From an uncultured Prevotellaceae bacterium (GTDB taxonomy: Bacteria; Bacteroidota; Bacteroidia; Bacteroidales; Bacteroidaceae), in assembly GCA_900316505.1 (NCBI GenBank), contig ONDH01000005.1, positions 1-48,052 on the forward strand: a stretch of 48,052 nt of DNA, written 5' to 3'. The notes under the pieces are model-generated. The model saw only the letters and a program-made list of their open reading frames with translations. It searched no databases and was not told where the DNA came from. Shown here one piece after another: positions 1-6,718 of the stretch (position 1 is the stretch's first letter; the number at the start of each line of letters is the position of its first letter). The position numbers were made by a program, and so were the translations under genes.

Positions 1-325
1 CATCATCGATGGCTATAGTGCCAGCGCAGCCGAGACGCCTGTACGCTTTGTACACAACCATTCGAAGACCCACGCCAAGGTGTATGGTCGCGACAACACC
101 TTGGGATGTGAGCAGACAGGCAACTGCCACGAGGTTCGTCTGCCCCATAGCCACATCACCATGCGCTATCCCACAACGGTCGATGACATCTTCGAGCATC
201 AGTGTCGCTTGAGGAATCCCGGCTACAAGCCCGACGTTATCATCCCCTTGCCTTATCCCAAGCAGCTCACCGACAACATCGACCCTTGGGTGCTGTGGGT
301 GGCAAAGGATTTGAAAAAGAAATAA
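1..325 (+). CDS. S41-family peptidase, C-terminal fragment
   Basis: The reading frame is open from the window edge (first full codon at base 2), so only the last 107 residues are present. The fragment begins with IIDGYSASAAET, which resembles the serine-containing SASA(A/S)E segment around the nucleophile of C-terminal processing (S41) peptidases. It continues with a Gly/His-rich stretch and a C-terminal segment with LPYPKQLTDN that I associate with Bacteroidales S41 proteins. Such enzymes are usually exported and cleave proteins in the periplasm or at the cell surface. The signal peptide and any PDZ domain would lie outside the window. The next gene starts 10 bases after the stop, so the two may be co-transcribed. 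The family call is from motif resemblance only. Confidence 0.6.
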   Translation, partial: IIDGYSASAAETPVRFVHNHSKTHAKVYGRDNTLGCEQTGNCHEVRLPHSHITMRYPTTVDDIFEHQCRLRNPGYKPDVIIPLPYPKQLTDNIDPWVLWVAKDLKKK

Positions 326-335
326 AACCATACAA

Positions 336-1040
336 ATGAAACAAATAATTCTTTTCTTGATGGCATTATGCCTGAATGTGCTGGCAATGCAGGCACAAGA
401 TTGCCTTGAACCAATTTCGAAGACAAGAAGTAAAACGCTGGACCTGTCATTCTACGACCAAGAGCTTCAACGGCTGCTAAATCCCAACAATGCGGATTGG
501 GGCGTGCTTCGCTTACCATCCCTCATGACGGAATCTTCCCTCACATATGATGAGAAGGCTCATGCGCTCATCTACACGAAGATAGACGGGATACTATGGG
601 GAGCCGTGCGAAACGCAACGACTGAAGAGGTGGATACAATCATCAATGTGGAGGGATTTGGTTCCACCCATTTCTCAAGGTACATTGATCTCACAGAAGT
701 CAGAGATTATCATGCGCCAGGCACACAGACCTGGAGCCTTCCCATTTCCAAGAAAATGATCAAGACGCTCAGACAACTCTGGAGCATTGCCATCGATGGA
801 GCCCAGAAAAATAACATGATGGTGTTAGACGGATGCCCTCGAATCTTCTTTGTGGGCGAGAAACGTGCCAAGTCACACTATTTCACGAAAGAGTGGCCCA
901 AGATTTCACGACTTGTACAGTTGGTGGACGATATGATGAAGGCCGTTCAGGAGGGCGATGCCGCTCAACTCGCCCCTCTCGAAACCGAAGCAGCAGAACT
1001 CTATCAACTCTTTGTGAAAGGAACAATGGTGAATAAATAG
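336..1040 (+). CDS. Secreted hypothetical protein, paralogue A
   Basis: 234 residues, no family recognised. Residues 1 to about 20 form a classic signal peptide (MKQIILFLMALCLNVLAMQA, cleavage before QD), so the protein is exported. It is clearly related to the 220-residue protein at 2537-3199. Both share the block L-S-F-x-D-Q-E followed by NP(N/K)xA(D/E)(W/F)GVL, then (L/V)PS and KAHAL at similar positions, and both end in a predicted helical region. It starts 10 bases after the preceding peptidase gene and has no TAnnTTTG box of its own, which suggests co-transcription. Function is unknown; a small periplasmic or surface-associated protein is the most that can be said. Confidence 0.75.
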   Translation: MKQIILFLMALCLNVLAMQAQDCLEPISKTRSKTLDLSFYDQELQRLLNPNNADWGVLRLPSLMTESSLTYDEKAHALIYTKIDGILWGAVRNATTEEVDTIINVEGFGSTHFSRYIDLTEVRDYHAPGTQTWSLPISKKMIKTLRQLWSIAIDGAQKNNMMVLDGCPRIFFVGEKRAKSHYFTKEWPKISRLVQLVDDMMKAVQEGDAAQLAPLETEAAELYQLFVKGTMVNK

Positions 1041-1103
1041 AACAAGTAGTCATAAATTTCCTCCCGTCCACGAATAAAAATCTGATCATCCGTACTCAAT
1101 TCT

Positions 1104-1187
1104 ACGTTCTGCAGTGCAGAATATATATTCAACAGTGCAGAACGTATATTCTATGTTGCAGAATAAATATTCTGCACTGCAGAACGA
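1104..1187. repeat. 21-bp phased palindrome array (TGCAGAA type)
   Basis: The unit TGCAGAA recurs at 1115, 1136, 1157 and 1178, exactly 21 bases apart, each followed by an AT-rich TATTC segment in the first three. The outer units form an inverted repeat: 1106-1122 is the exact reverse complement of 1169-1185 (17 bp), and the pairing extends with few mismatches over 1104-1130 and 1161-1187. Each outer copy is itself a palindrome, TTCTGCA-N-TGCAGAA. The array could be a set of protein-binding sites on one helix face (21 bp is two turns) or a transcribed hairpin. No coding role is credible. Confidence 0.8.
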
Positions 1188-1242
1188 AGAATCATCAAGG
1201 GAGAAAGGGAGAATTGTCTACGATGAATGGAAAAAAAGTGTG

Positions 1243-1250
1243 TACCTTTG
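1243..1250 (+). promoter_or_regulatory. Bacteroidetes -7 promoter box TACCTTTG
   Basis: TACCTTTG matches TAnnTTTG and lies 59 bases before the start codon at 1310. No clear -33 TTTG is visible at the usual distance; the region upstream is the palindrome array. Confidence 0.6.
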
Positions 1251-1309
1251 CTTATATATTATCCAAGAAAAGGGTAATATAGAAGTAGAACCAACAAAAA
1301 ATCACAATC

Positions 1310-2404
1310 ATGAAGAAACTATCATTCATTTTGATTCTGCTTGCCCTCGCATCATGCGCTTGGGCACAGACAAAGGCGCGCTACACAGAGCGTCTTGACA
1401 GCATCGTTGTTGACGAATACTGGATGCCGTCCATTGAGAACTTGACGACATACAAGAACTATCTGAAAAGTGAGTTCATCTATAACGCAGAAGGACAAGT
1501 GGAACAAATCCTTTATTACAAAAGGTGGGATGATGATGAGGGTGGCTGGTTCTTGACCAACAAAGATGAGTATTTCTATGACGAACAGGGACGTGACACC
1601 CTATGTGTCGTTTTCCAGCGAGAAGATGGGCAGTGGGAACTTTCGCAAAAGCGTTACAACACCTATGACAAACATGGGAAAAAGCTACAAGAGCGGACAA
1701 TGTCATACAAGGATGGCAAGAAGTCATCGCAATCAAGATGGGATTATGTATATAATGAAGGAGGGAAACAAGTGTCAGCAGCCCAGTATAAGGAGAAACA
1801 GGGTGTGTGGCAACAAACAATGGCGGTACATGACGAATACGACGCCAAAGGGAACCACGTGAAAGAGATGTATGAATACATGAACGTGCCATCGGCTGAA
1901 AAGGGAACGACCATCATGCGTTATGATGAGGAAGGAAGATTGACTGCGGAAATCGATTCCATCTATAATGCTCTGATGGGAGGGAGAGAATGGCAGAGAA
2001 AGGATTTCTCGTACGTTGGCCGGCAGTTGAGCGTGATGAAAGACGTGGTCACGACCATCGACCATGATATGGTGCATCAGCGTTTGGATGAATCCTTGTT
2101 CGACCCTCAGGGAAACCTCTTGCAGAGACGGTGTTACAGACAAACACACGGGGAGTTGCAGCACACCAGTTCGGAGTCTTTCTTCTATGATCTGAATCAG
2201 GAGGGCTCGTCCATCATGGGATATGAATTTGTACCTAAAATCTTAGGATTTGTTTCTAAAAGCCTGGGATTTGAGGAGGAAGGCATATTCCATCATAAGC
2301 TCATGGTGACGTCCCAATTCTGGCATCTGGACGAGGAAGAAGATGACGAGGAAGAGGATATGAAAGCTGAAACGCGCTTATATTATACGATATTAGAAAA
2401 ATAG
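1310..2404 (+). CDS. Exported protein with YD-like repeats
   Basis: 364 residues. The signal sequence MKKLSFILIL... is almost identical to that of the gene at 2537 although the mature proteins differ. LASC at residues 13-16 could be a lipobox, or signal peptidase I may cut after AWA (residue 19). The body carries repeated Tyr/Phe-Asp-x-x-Gly motifs (YDEQGRD, YDKHGKK, YNEGGKQ, YDAKGNH, YDEEGRL, FDPQGNL) spaced about 25 to 60 residues apart, as in YD/RHS-like surface repeats. The C-terminal region is strongly acidic (runs of Asp and Glu). A promoter lies at 1243-1250. Function is unknown; an exported beta-strand-rich repeat protein is inferred. Confidence 0.7.
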   Translation: MKKLSFILILLALASCAWAQTKARYTERLDSIVVDEYWMPSIENLTTYKNYLKSEFIYNAEGQVEQILYYKRWDDDEGGWFLTNKDEYFYDEQGRDTLCVVFQREDGQWELSQKRYNTYDKHGKKLQERTMSYKDGKKSSQSRWDYVYNEGGKQVSAAQYKEKQGVWQQTMAVHDEYDAKGNHVKEMYEYMNVPSAEKGTTIMRYDEEGRLTAEIDSIYNALMGGREWQRKDFSYVGRQLSVMKDVVTTIDHDMVHQRLDESLFDPQGNLLQRRCYRQTHGELQHTSSESFFYDLNQEGSSIMGYEFVPKILGFVSKSLGFEEEGIFHHKLMVTSQFWHLDEEEDDEEEDMKAETRLYYTILEK

Positions 2405-2482
2405 TTGCTCCTTTGATTATACATTTTCCGAAAAAAGGGGAATATACAAACAGAAAGCAATAAAAACCTTCTTTTTTTTGTT

Positions 2483-2490
2483 TAACTTTG
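2483..2490 (+). promoter_or_regulatory. -7 promoter box TAACTTTG
   Basis: TAACTTTG preceded by a T-rich run, 46 bases before the start codon at 2537. It implies that the gene at 2537 is transcribed separately from the gene at 1310. Confidence 0.6.
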
Positions 2491-2536
2491 CCTCTCTTAT
2501 TCGTTATATAAGTAGAAACAACTAAACAACAACAAT

Positions 2537-3199
2537 ATGAAGAAACTGTCATTCATCCTAATCCTAGTTACCCTTGTGCAGATAGCTTGGGCACAGGACA
2601 AACTCACTCGTATTGAAAGCAGAGACATTGCCATACGGGCGAACGATTCCGAATTGTCGTTTCACGACCAAGAGATGACACGGATGCTGAATCCAAAGAA
2701 GGCAGAGTTCGGTGTGCTTTGCGTACCTTCTTTCACCCCCGAATGGGCAATCACCTTCGATTCCAAGGCACATGCGCTGGTGCTCAGGGAGTCGGAGGAA
2801 AACATCTGGTACAAAAAACAGGGCTTCGATCACTGGAACGAATACACCCATAAGGAAGGTGAAACACGCCCTAAGCAATACAAATCTCCCAAGGTCAAGA
2901 CTTACGAACTCGCTATCGCTGCTGATATGGCACCAATGTTGAGTGTGATCTGGAAGAGCGCCATCGGTACTGCTGTGGAACGAGACCGGAATATTATCAT
3001 GATGGACGGAACGAGATGGAAATACTTCATCAATGGGGAGCAAGCCGAATCCAGTTATCAAAAGAACCCACTTGTGCAATTCACCAACGAGTTGAAGGAA
3101 GCCATCATCACTGGCAACCGAAGCCATGCGGAAGACCTCATTGGTTCAGAATTCCGAAGAGCCGTCTCACATCTTGATCCCGTGATAAATATCCAATAA
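2537..3199 (+). CDS. Secreted hypothetical protein, paralogue B
   Basis: 220 residues with a signal peptide (MKKLSFILILVTLVQIAWA, cleavage before QD). It is the paralogue of the 234-residue protein at 336-1040: both carry SFxDQE, NPxxAxxGVL and KAHAL in the same order. Here the lipobox cysteine of the otherwise similar signal sequence at 1310 is absent, so this product should be soluble in the periplasm or secreted. It has its own promoter (2483-2490). Two paralogues flanking an unrelated gene suggest a local duplication, with signal-peptide sequence shared between neighbours. Function unknown. Confidence 0.75.
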   Translation: MKKLSFILILVTLVQIAWAQDKLTRIESRDIAIRANDSELSFHDQEMTRMLNPKKAEFGVLCVPSFTPEWAITFDSKAHALVLRESEENIWYKKQGFDHWNEYTHKEGETRPKQYKSPKVKTYELAIAADMAPMLSVIWKSAIGTAVERDRNIIMMDGTRWKYFINGEQAESSYQKNPLVQFTNELKEAIITGNRSHAEDLIGSEFRRAVSHLDPVINIQ

Positions 3200-3208
3200 A
3201 AGGCTTGT

Positions 3209-3793
3209 TTACAGTTCGCCCACATCAATGAGGCCGTTCATGACCACGTAGAGGATGATGTCGGCAAGGGAGCGGGCATGGAGTTTCTCCATGATGTTCT
3301 TGCGGTGGGTGATGGCTGTGGTGAGGCTGATGTGAAGCTGATCAGCAATTTCCTTGTTGATATACCCTTTGGCAAGCAGTATCGCCACTTCCACTTCACG
3401 GGGTGATAAGTTTCCGACGCCTGAAGAGGGATGGCTGACAGGATGGTGAGGGGCTTCATGGGGATGTCCTTGACGACGGATGGCAAGGATAGACTTGACC
3501 AACGCCTGTTCGCTCTGACACACATTGAGGGTGGGCACACCTGCTATCTGCAAATCGCCATTGACCAGCACAATGGCACGACGGGTCTTTTCACGGAAAT
3601 AGGCTGCATGTTCGAAATAGAGGCGGGATGCCACGAAATAGTGGACGAACTGCCCTTGATCGGCTGCTTGCAGTTCGTCGAACGAAATGAAGATGTGCAC
3701 CTCAGCCACAGGAATCAGGTCGGTGAGCAAGGGTTGCAAACCGAGGGCAGCCAAGATGTTGGAATCTACAATAGCTATTTCGAAATGAGGCAT
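3209..3793 (-). CDS. LuxR-type response regulator, degenerate receiver
   Basis: 194 residues. Residues about 129-185 form a LuxR/FixJ helix-turn-helix (LSPREVEVAILLAKGY, NKEIADQL, TTAITHRKNIMEKL), which binds DNA. The N-terminal half has the size of a receiver domain and starts like one (EIAIVDSN), but the strand that should end in the phosphorylated aspartate reads FVHYFVASRLYFEH and has no Asp. It is therefore probably not phosphorylated in the usual way and may respond to a ligand or partner. No histidine kinase gene is adjacent. It is divergent from mutY, with its own promoter at 3813-3820, and converges on the secreted-protein gene ending at 3199. Target genes are unknown. Confidence 0.8.
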   Translation of the reverse strand: MPHFEIAIVDSNILAALGLQPLLTDLIPVAEVHIFISFDELQAADQGQFVHYFVASRLYFEHAAYFREKTRRAIVLVNGDLQIAGVPTLNVCQSEQALVKSILAIRRQGHPHEAPHHPVSHPSSGVGNLSPREVEVAILLAKGYINKEIADQLHISLTTAITHRKNIMEKLHARSLADIILYVVMNGLIDVGEL

Positions 3794-3812
3794 AAATATT
3801 TATTTTTCGCCA

Positions 3813-3820
3813 CAAAGGTA
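3813..3820 (-). promoter_or_regulatory. -7 promoter box (minus strand) for LuxR-type regulator
   Basis: CAAAGGTA on the plus strand reads TACCTTTG on the minus strand, 19 bases before the start codon of the regulator at 3793. Confidence 0.65.
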
Positions 3821-3830
3821 GGAAAAATAA

Positions 3831-3939
3831 GTGAAAAGTGAAGAGTGAAAAATGAAAAATCTAAGTTACCAGCCATCCGGACAGCATCTCATTCGCATAA
3901 GTAACTTAGATTTTTCACTTTTCACTTTTAGTTTTTCAC
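3831..3939. repeat. Heptamer-armed inverted repeat A
   Basis: The left arm is four tandem heptamers (3831-3858: GTGAAAA, GTGAAGA, GTGAAAA, ATGAAAA). The right arm, read on the minus strand, is four heptamers (3912-3939: GTGAAAA, ACTAAAA, GTGAAAA, GTGAAAA). Inside them 3844-3869 and 3901-3926 pair at 25 of 26 positions. The innermost 31-base spacer (3870-3900) begins cAGCCATCCGGA and ends with ATTCGCATAA, similar to the cores of the repeats at 13774 and 33302. It lies between the divergent promoters of the LuxR-type gene and mutY. Confidence 0.8.
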
Positions 3940-3949
3940 TCAAAAGTTT

Positions 3950-3957
3950 TACCTTTG
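3950..3957 (+). promoter_or_regulatory. -7 promoter box TACCTTTG abutting the mutY start
   Basis: TACCTTTG ends 5 bases before the ATG at 3963. Transcription in this phylum starts a few bases after this box, so the mutY message is probably leaderless or nearly so. Confidence 0.65.
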
Positions 3958-3962
3958 CACCC

Positions 3963-4997
3963 ATGTTTACAACCACACTTCTTGACTGGTTTGCCTTGAA
4001 CGGGCGCGACCTTCCGTGGCGACACACCACCGACCCCTATGCCATCTGGCTGAGCGAAATCATTTTGCAACAGACGCGTATTCAGCAGGGTATGGACTAT
4101 TGGCTGCGCTTCATGCAGCGATGGCCCAAAGTGGAGGATTTGGCGAAAGCGACGGAGGATGAGGTGCTGCGTGAATGGCAGGGCTTGGGCTATTACAGCC
4201 GTGCCCGCAATCTGCACACAGCCGCCCAACAGATTGTAGCACAAGGCAGTTTCCCCACGACACTGGAAGGCATCAAGCAACTGAAGGGTGTGGGCGACTA
4301 CACAGCTGCCGCCATCGGTTCCATCGCTTTCGGATTGCCTGCCGCTGTGGTGGATGGCAATGTCTATCGGGTGCTTGCTCGCCATTATGGCATCGACACC
4401 CCCATCAATACGACAAGGGGAAAGCATCTCTTCACAGAACTGGCGCAATCGCTGTTACCTGCCGACCGACCTGCCGAGTTCAACCAAGCCATGATGGATT
4501 TCGGAGCTATTCAATGCACCCCCTCATCACCTAAGTGTGTGGTTTGCCCTCTGCAAGAAACATGTGAAGCCCTGCGCATGGGGCGTGTGGAAGAACTGCC
4601 CATCAAGGATAAGAAGCTGAAAATTCAGACTGTGCATCTCACCTATATTTATATAAGATGTGAGGGCAAGACTGCCATCAGGAAAAGGCCGGCAGGAGGT
4701 ATCTGGCAGGGATTGTGGGAACCGGTAAGCCCCCTCCCAACCTCACCCATGGGGGAGGGGCTGCCATCCGTATGGTTCTCCTCCCATTTGGGGGAGGCTG
4801 GGAGGGGGCTTGTCCTTCTTGCCAAGGATGTGAAGCATGTGCTGACGCATCGCCTTCTGCTTGCCGACTTCTATTTGTTGGAGACGGACACCTTCCCCAC
4901 TCTTCCCGATGAATATATCTGGGTGAATGAGAATGACTTGGAGCAGTATGCAGTGCCACGATTGATAGAGATTCTGCTGGAAAAACTACCGCACTGA
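3963..4997 (+). CDS. mutY: A/G-specific adenine glycosylase MutY
   Basis: 344 residues. MutY removes adenine mispaired with 8-oxoguanine in base-excision repair. Visible features: catalytic Glu32 in SEIILQQTR; helix-hairpin-helix LKGVGDYTAAAIG; catalytic Asp131 in VVDGNVYR; a [4Fe-4S] cluster set at Cys185, Cys192, Cys195 and Cys201 (C-x6-C-x2-C-x5-C); and a C-terminal NUDIX-like domain with KDVKHVLTHR. The start at 3963 is chosen because the frame upstream to 3852 runs through a repeat and the promoter. Residues about 255-283, between GLWEP and KDVKH, are encoded by a GC-rich inverted repeat (4727-4811) that reads in frame. This replaces a normally variable linker, so the protein is probably functional. 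Confidence 0.93.
   Translation: MFTTTLLDWFALNGRDLPWRHTTDPYAIWLSEIILQQTRIQQGMDYWLRFMQRWPKVEDLAKATEDEVLREWQGLGYYSRARNLHTAAQQIVAQGSFPTTLEGIKQLKGVGDYTAAAIGSIAFGLPAAVVDGNVYRVLARHYGIDTPINTTRGKHLFTELAQSLLPADRPAEFNQAMMDFGAIQCTPSSPKCVVCPLQETCEALRMGRVEELPIKDKKLKIQTVHLTYIYIRCEGKTAIRKRPAGGIWQGLWEPVSPLPTSPMGEGLPSVWFSSHLGEAGRGLVLLAKDVKHVLTHRLLLADFYLLETDTFPTLPDEYIWVNENDLEQYAVPRLIEILLEKLPH
4727..4811. repeat. GC-rich palindromic element inside mutY
   Basis: Arms 4727-4758 and 4780-4811 are 32-base inverted repeats pairing at about 27 positions. They consist of alternating CCCCCTCCC-type and GGGGGAGG-type segments. The 21-base spacer contains GCCATCCG, also seen in the spacer of repeat A (3870-3900). The element is translated in frame as part of MutY. 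Confidence 0.75.
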
Positions 4998-5030
4998 CAT
5001 TCGTTTGGCACTCATTCAAAAAGTGCAAAT

Positions 5031-5053
5031 CCTCACAAATAAGGATTGTGAGG
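5031..5053 (+). promoter_or_regulatory. Inverted repeat upstream of the heme operon promoter
   Basis: CCTCACAA (5031-5038) pairs with TTGTGAGG (5046-5053) across a 7-base loop. It sits just upstream of, or within, the -33 region of the promoter at 5069-5076. It may be an operator for a repressor or a weak terminator for mutY; no T tract follows, which favours the operator reading. Confidence 0.4.
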
Positions 5054-5068
5054 TAAGGTAAAAAGCCG

Positions 5069-5076
5069 TAACTTTG
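5069..5076 (+). promoter_or_regulatory. -7 promoter box TAACTTTG
   Basis: TAACTTTG 44 bases before the DUF4491 gene at 5121. It is probably the promoter of the four-gene operon 5121-8740, since no further box is seen between those genes. Confidence 0.6.
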
Positions 5077-5120
5077 CAGCGATTTTCTGTTCTCATAGGT
5101 AAAACGATAGTTTTTTAGGT

Positions 5121-5447
5121 ATGAATTTCTCAGGATTGATCATCGCCGTAACGACATTTCTCGTCATCGGAGTGTTCCACCCCATCGTCATCAAGGCAGA
5201 GTATCACCTCGGCACTCGCTGTTGGTGGGCGTTCCTCTTGGCTGGCATCGCCTTCATCGTGGCATCACTGTTCACTGCAAACGATGTGTTGAGTCCCGTG
5301 CTGGGTGTGGTGGGCTGTTCGTGCCTATGGAGCATCCTCGAATTGTTCCAGCAGAAGAAGCGTGTGGAGAAAGGATGGTTCCCTATGAATCCCAAGCGGA
5401 AAGATGAATATAAACCTCAAAATAGCACAAACAATGAAAGCAATTAA
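5121..5447 (+). CDS. DUF4491 family inner-membrane protein
   Basis: 108 residues, recognised as DUF4491, a small Bacteroidales membrane protein family. Features: MNFSGLIIAVTTFLVIG, HPIVIKAEYHLGTRCWWAFLL, and a C-terminal conserved segment QKKRVEKGWFPMNPKRK. Three hydrophobic segments (about residues 4-22, 36-52 and 57-75) are followed by a charged cytoplasmic tail. The biochemical role is unknown. The coding end overlaps the next gene by 14 bases, so the two are translationally linked. Its place ahead of heme-uptake genes may be meaningful or incidental. Confidence 0.8.
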   Translation: MNFSGLIIAVTTFLVIGVFHPIVIKAEYHLGTRCWWAFLLAGIAFIVASLFTANDVLSPVLGVVGCSCLWSILELFQQKKRVEKGWFPMNPKRKDEYKPQNSTNNESN

Positions 5448-5940
5448 ATTTTTCGCATTGATGCTCGTCGCACTGATTGGCATGACCGCATGCAGCGACG
5501 ACAAGGAGTACACTCAGGAGTGGACCTACACAGGCAACAACACCGTGACCGTTGACAAGGAATATCCACCTGTAAACATCACCTGCAAGGTCACCCTCAG
5601 AGAGAATGGCACCATCGAAGTGGAGATGCCTGAGTACCAACTGCTCAACACCACCATCGGTAACCTCACCATTGGCGCTGTCACCATCAAGAACATCGCA
5701 TACGATGCCCAAAAGGGTTCATACTATCGCGTGTTTGGCAAGGACGATCTGCAGATGCACTACAAGTCTGAAGGGGGGCGTGCTCCGATGGAGGGCGATT
5801 ACACTTTCAACGAAGACAGCGACATCGACGTGAAACTGATTGAAAACGGCAGTAAGGGTGCCACCATCGTGATGACATACTCTTTCGGCAAAATGCCTTT
5901 CAAGATTATCTCCAAATTCGAAGTTGAAGTCAATAAATAA
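5434..5940 (+). CDS. Calycin-like beta-barrel lipoprotein
   Basis: 168 residues from the chosen start. A longer frame from 5404 would put ten polar residues ahead of a textbook signal, so the ATG at 5434 is preferred. The signal MKAIKFFALMLVALIGMTAC ends in a lipobox cysteine (residue 20), so the protein is lipidated. The rest is beta-rich with alternating T/V/I patterns and the segment IGNLTIGAVTIKNI, resembling the Bacteroidetes calycin-like domain found beside HmuY genes. It probably sits in the outer membrane and may bind a small hydrophobic ligand such as heme. The start overlaps the DUF4491 gene and the HmuY-like gene follows 18 bases after the stop. Confidence 0.65.
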   Translation: MKAIKFFALMLVALIGMTACSDDKEYTQEWTYTGNNTVTVDKEYPPVNITCKVTLRENGTIEVEMPEYQLLNTTIGNLTIGAVTIKNIAYDAQKGSYYRVFGKDDLQMHYKSEGGRAPMEGDYTFNEDSDIDVKLIENGSKGATIVMTYSFGKMPFKIISKFEVEVNK

Positions 5941-5958
5941 AAGGTACACCTCTGCTCA

Positions 5959-6717
5959 ATGAGACACAAGTTCCTGACGCTTAGCACACTCACATTGTTT
6001 TTGTCCTCTCTGTCAGCCTGTCATGGCATCCTCGACGACATCTACGATGATCCGTCGAATGACGTGACCCTGAAAGAGGGGCAATTGTATGTGGATGCTT
6101 CCAGTTGGACAGAATGGTACTATATTGACCTGCTGGACACGAACAAGGAATGGGTATCAATGAGCATCCCCACTGAGGAACTTCCAACTCTCAAATCTCA
6201 ACCCTCAACCCTCAGCCCTCAACCGGGCATCTACACCTATTGGTACGATGTGTTCGGGGCAGGTCTTTCCAACCACGAGTTCCAAAGTTTCACTCCTACA
6301 GCCGAGCAGCCAGAGCCTGAAAAATGGCACATCGCCGTGCATCGCAACAATGTGCGCACTAACGGAGGAGCGGCCTATGAAACATCCTATACTTCAATGA
6401 GTGAACTGCCCGAAAGCAGCGAGGCATTTGCTGATGCCACCTTCACTCCCGACACATGGAACGAGTTGGATGTGTGGACTATCCGTGAACAGATGCTGCA
6501 AGGATTTGTGGGCAATCAGGGCATTCGGGTGAACCCCGTGCTCTCTTCGTGGCTCAAACTCGAAATTCCTCCTGTACCTCCTGCCTTCACACTCAACAAC
6601 CATGTGTTCATCGTCCGTTTCGACGATGACACCTATGCAGCCATCCAACTGGAAAACTACCAGAATGCGGCAGGTGTGAAGTGTTGCCTCACCATCAACT
6701 ACAAATACCCGTACTGA
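5959..6717 (+). CDS. HmuY-like heme-binding lipoprotein
   Basis: 252 residues. A signal peptide ending in SLSAC gives a lipoprotein anchored at Cys21. The HmuY hallmark LYVDASSWTEWYYIDL is at about residues 43-58, followed by YTYWYDVFG and a beta-rich C-terminal half. HmuY proteins capture heme at the cell surface and pass it to a TonB receptor, which here is the next gene, starting one base after this stop. The axial ligands cannot be assigned without alignment. Residues about 78-89 (LKSQPSTLSPQP) are encoded by five tandem heptamers of CTCAACC type at 6190-6224, a low-complexity insertion in a surface loop. Confidence 0.85.
   Translation: MRHKFLTLSTLTLFLSSLSACHGILDDIYDDPSNDVTLKEGQLYVDASSWTEWYYIDLLDTNKEWVSMSIPTEELPTLKSQPSTLSPQPGIYTYWYDVFGAGLSNHEFQSFTPTAEQPEPEKWHIAVHRNNVRTNGGAAYETSYTSMSELPESSEAFADATFTPDTWNELDVWTIREQMLQGFVGNQGIRVNPVLSSWLKLEIPPVPPAFTLNNHVFIVRFDDDTYAAIQLENYQNAAGVKCCLTINYKYPY
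6190..6224 (+). repeat. Heptamer tandem repeat inside the HmuY-like gene
   Basis: Five tandem heptamers (CTCAAAT, CTCAACC, CTCAACC, CTCAGCC, CTCAACC). It is translated in frame into a Pro/Ser/Gln-rich loop. The unit length matches that of the intergenic heptamer arms in this window. Confidence 0.8.
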
Positions 6718-6718
6718 G

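Larger units (their letters stand above)
1041..1309. other. Intergenic region with phased palindrome array and promoter
   Basis: 269 bases without a credible gene. It holds the 21-bp-phased palindrome array at 1104-1187 and the promoter at 1243-1250 for the next gene. An open frame at 1114-1398 runs through the array and overlaps the real start at 1310. Its N-terminal heptapeptide repeats simply translate the 21-bp DNA repeat. Confidence 0.6.

Noticed and set aside
1114..1398. Open frame with heptapeptide repeats (QN-x-YS-x-x)
   Set aside because: It translates the 21-bp palindrome array, overlaps the real gene at 1310 in another frame and contains that gene's promoter; the peptide repeat is a by-product of the 21-bp period.
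3852..3962. Longer N-terminus for MutY
   Set aside because: The extra 37 residues are translated repeat A plus the promoter; homology starts at the ATG at 3963.
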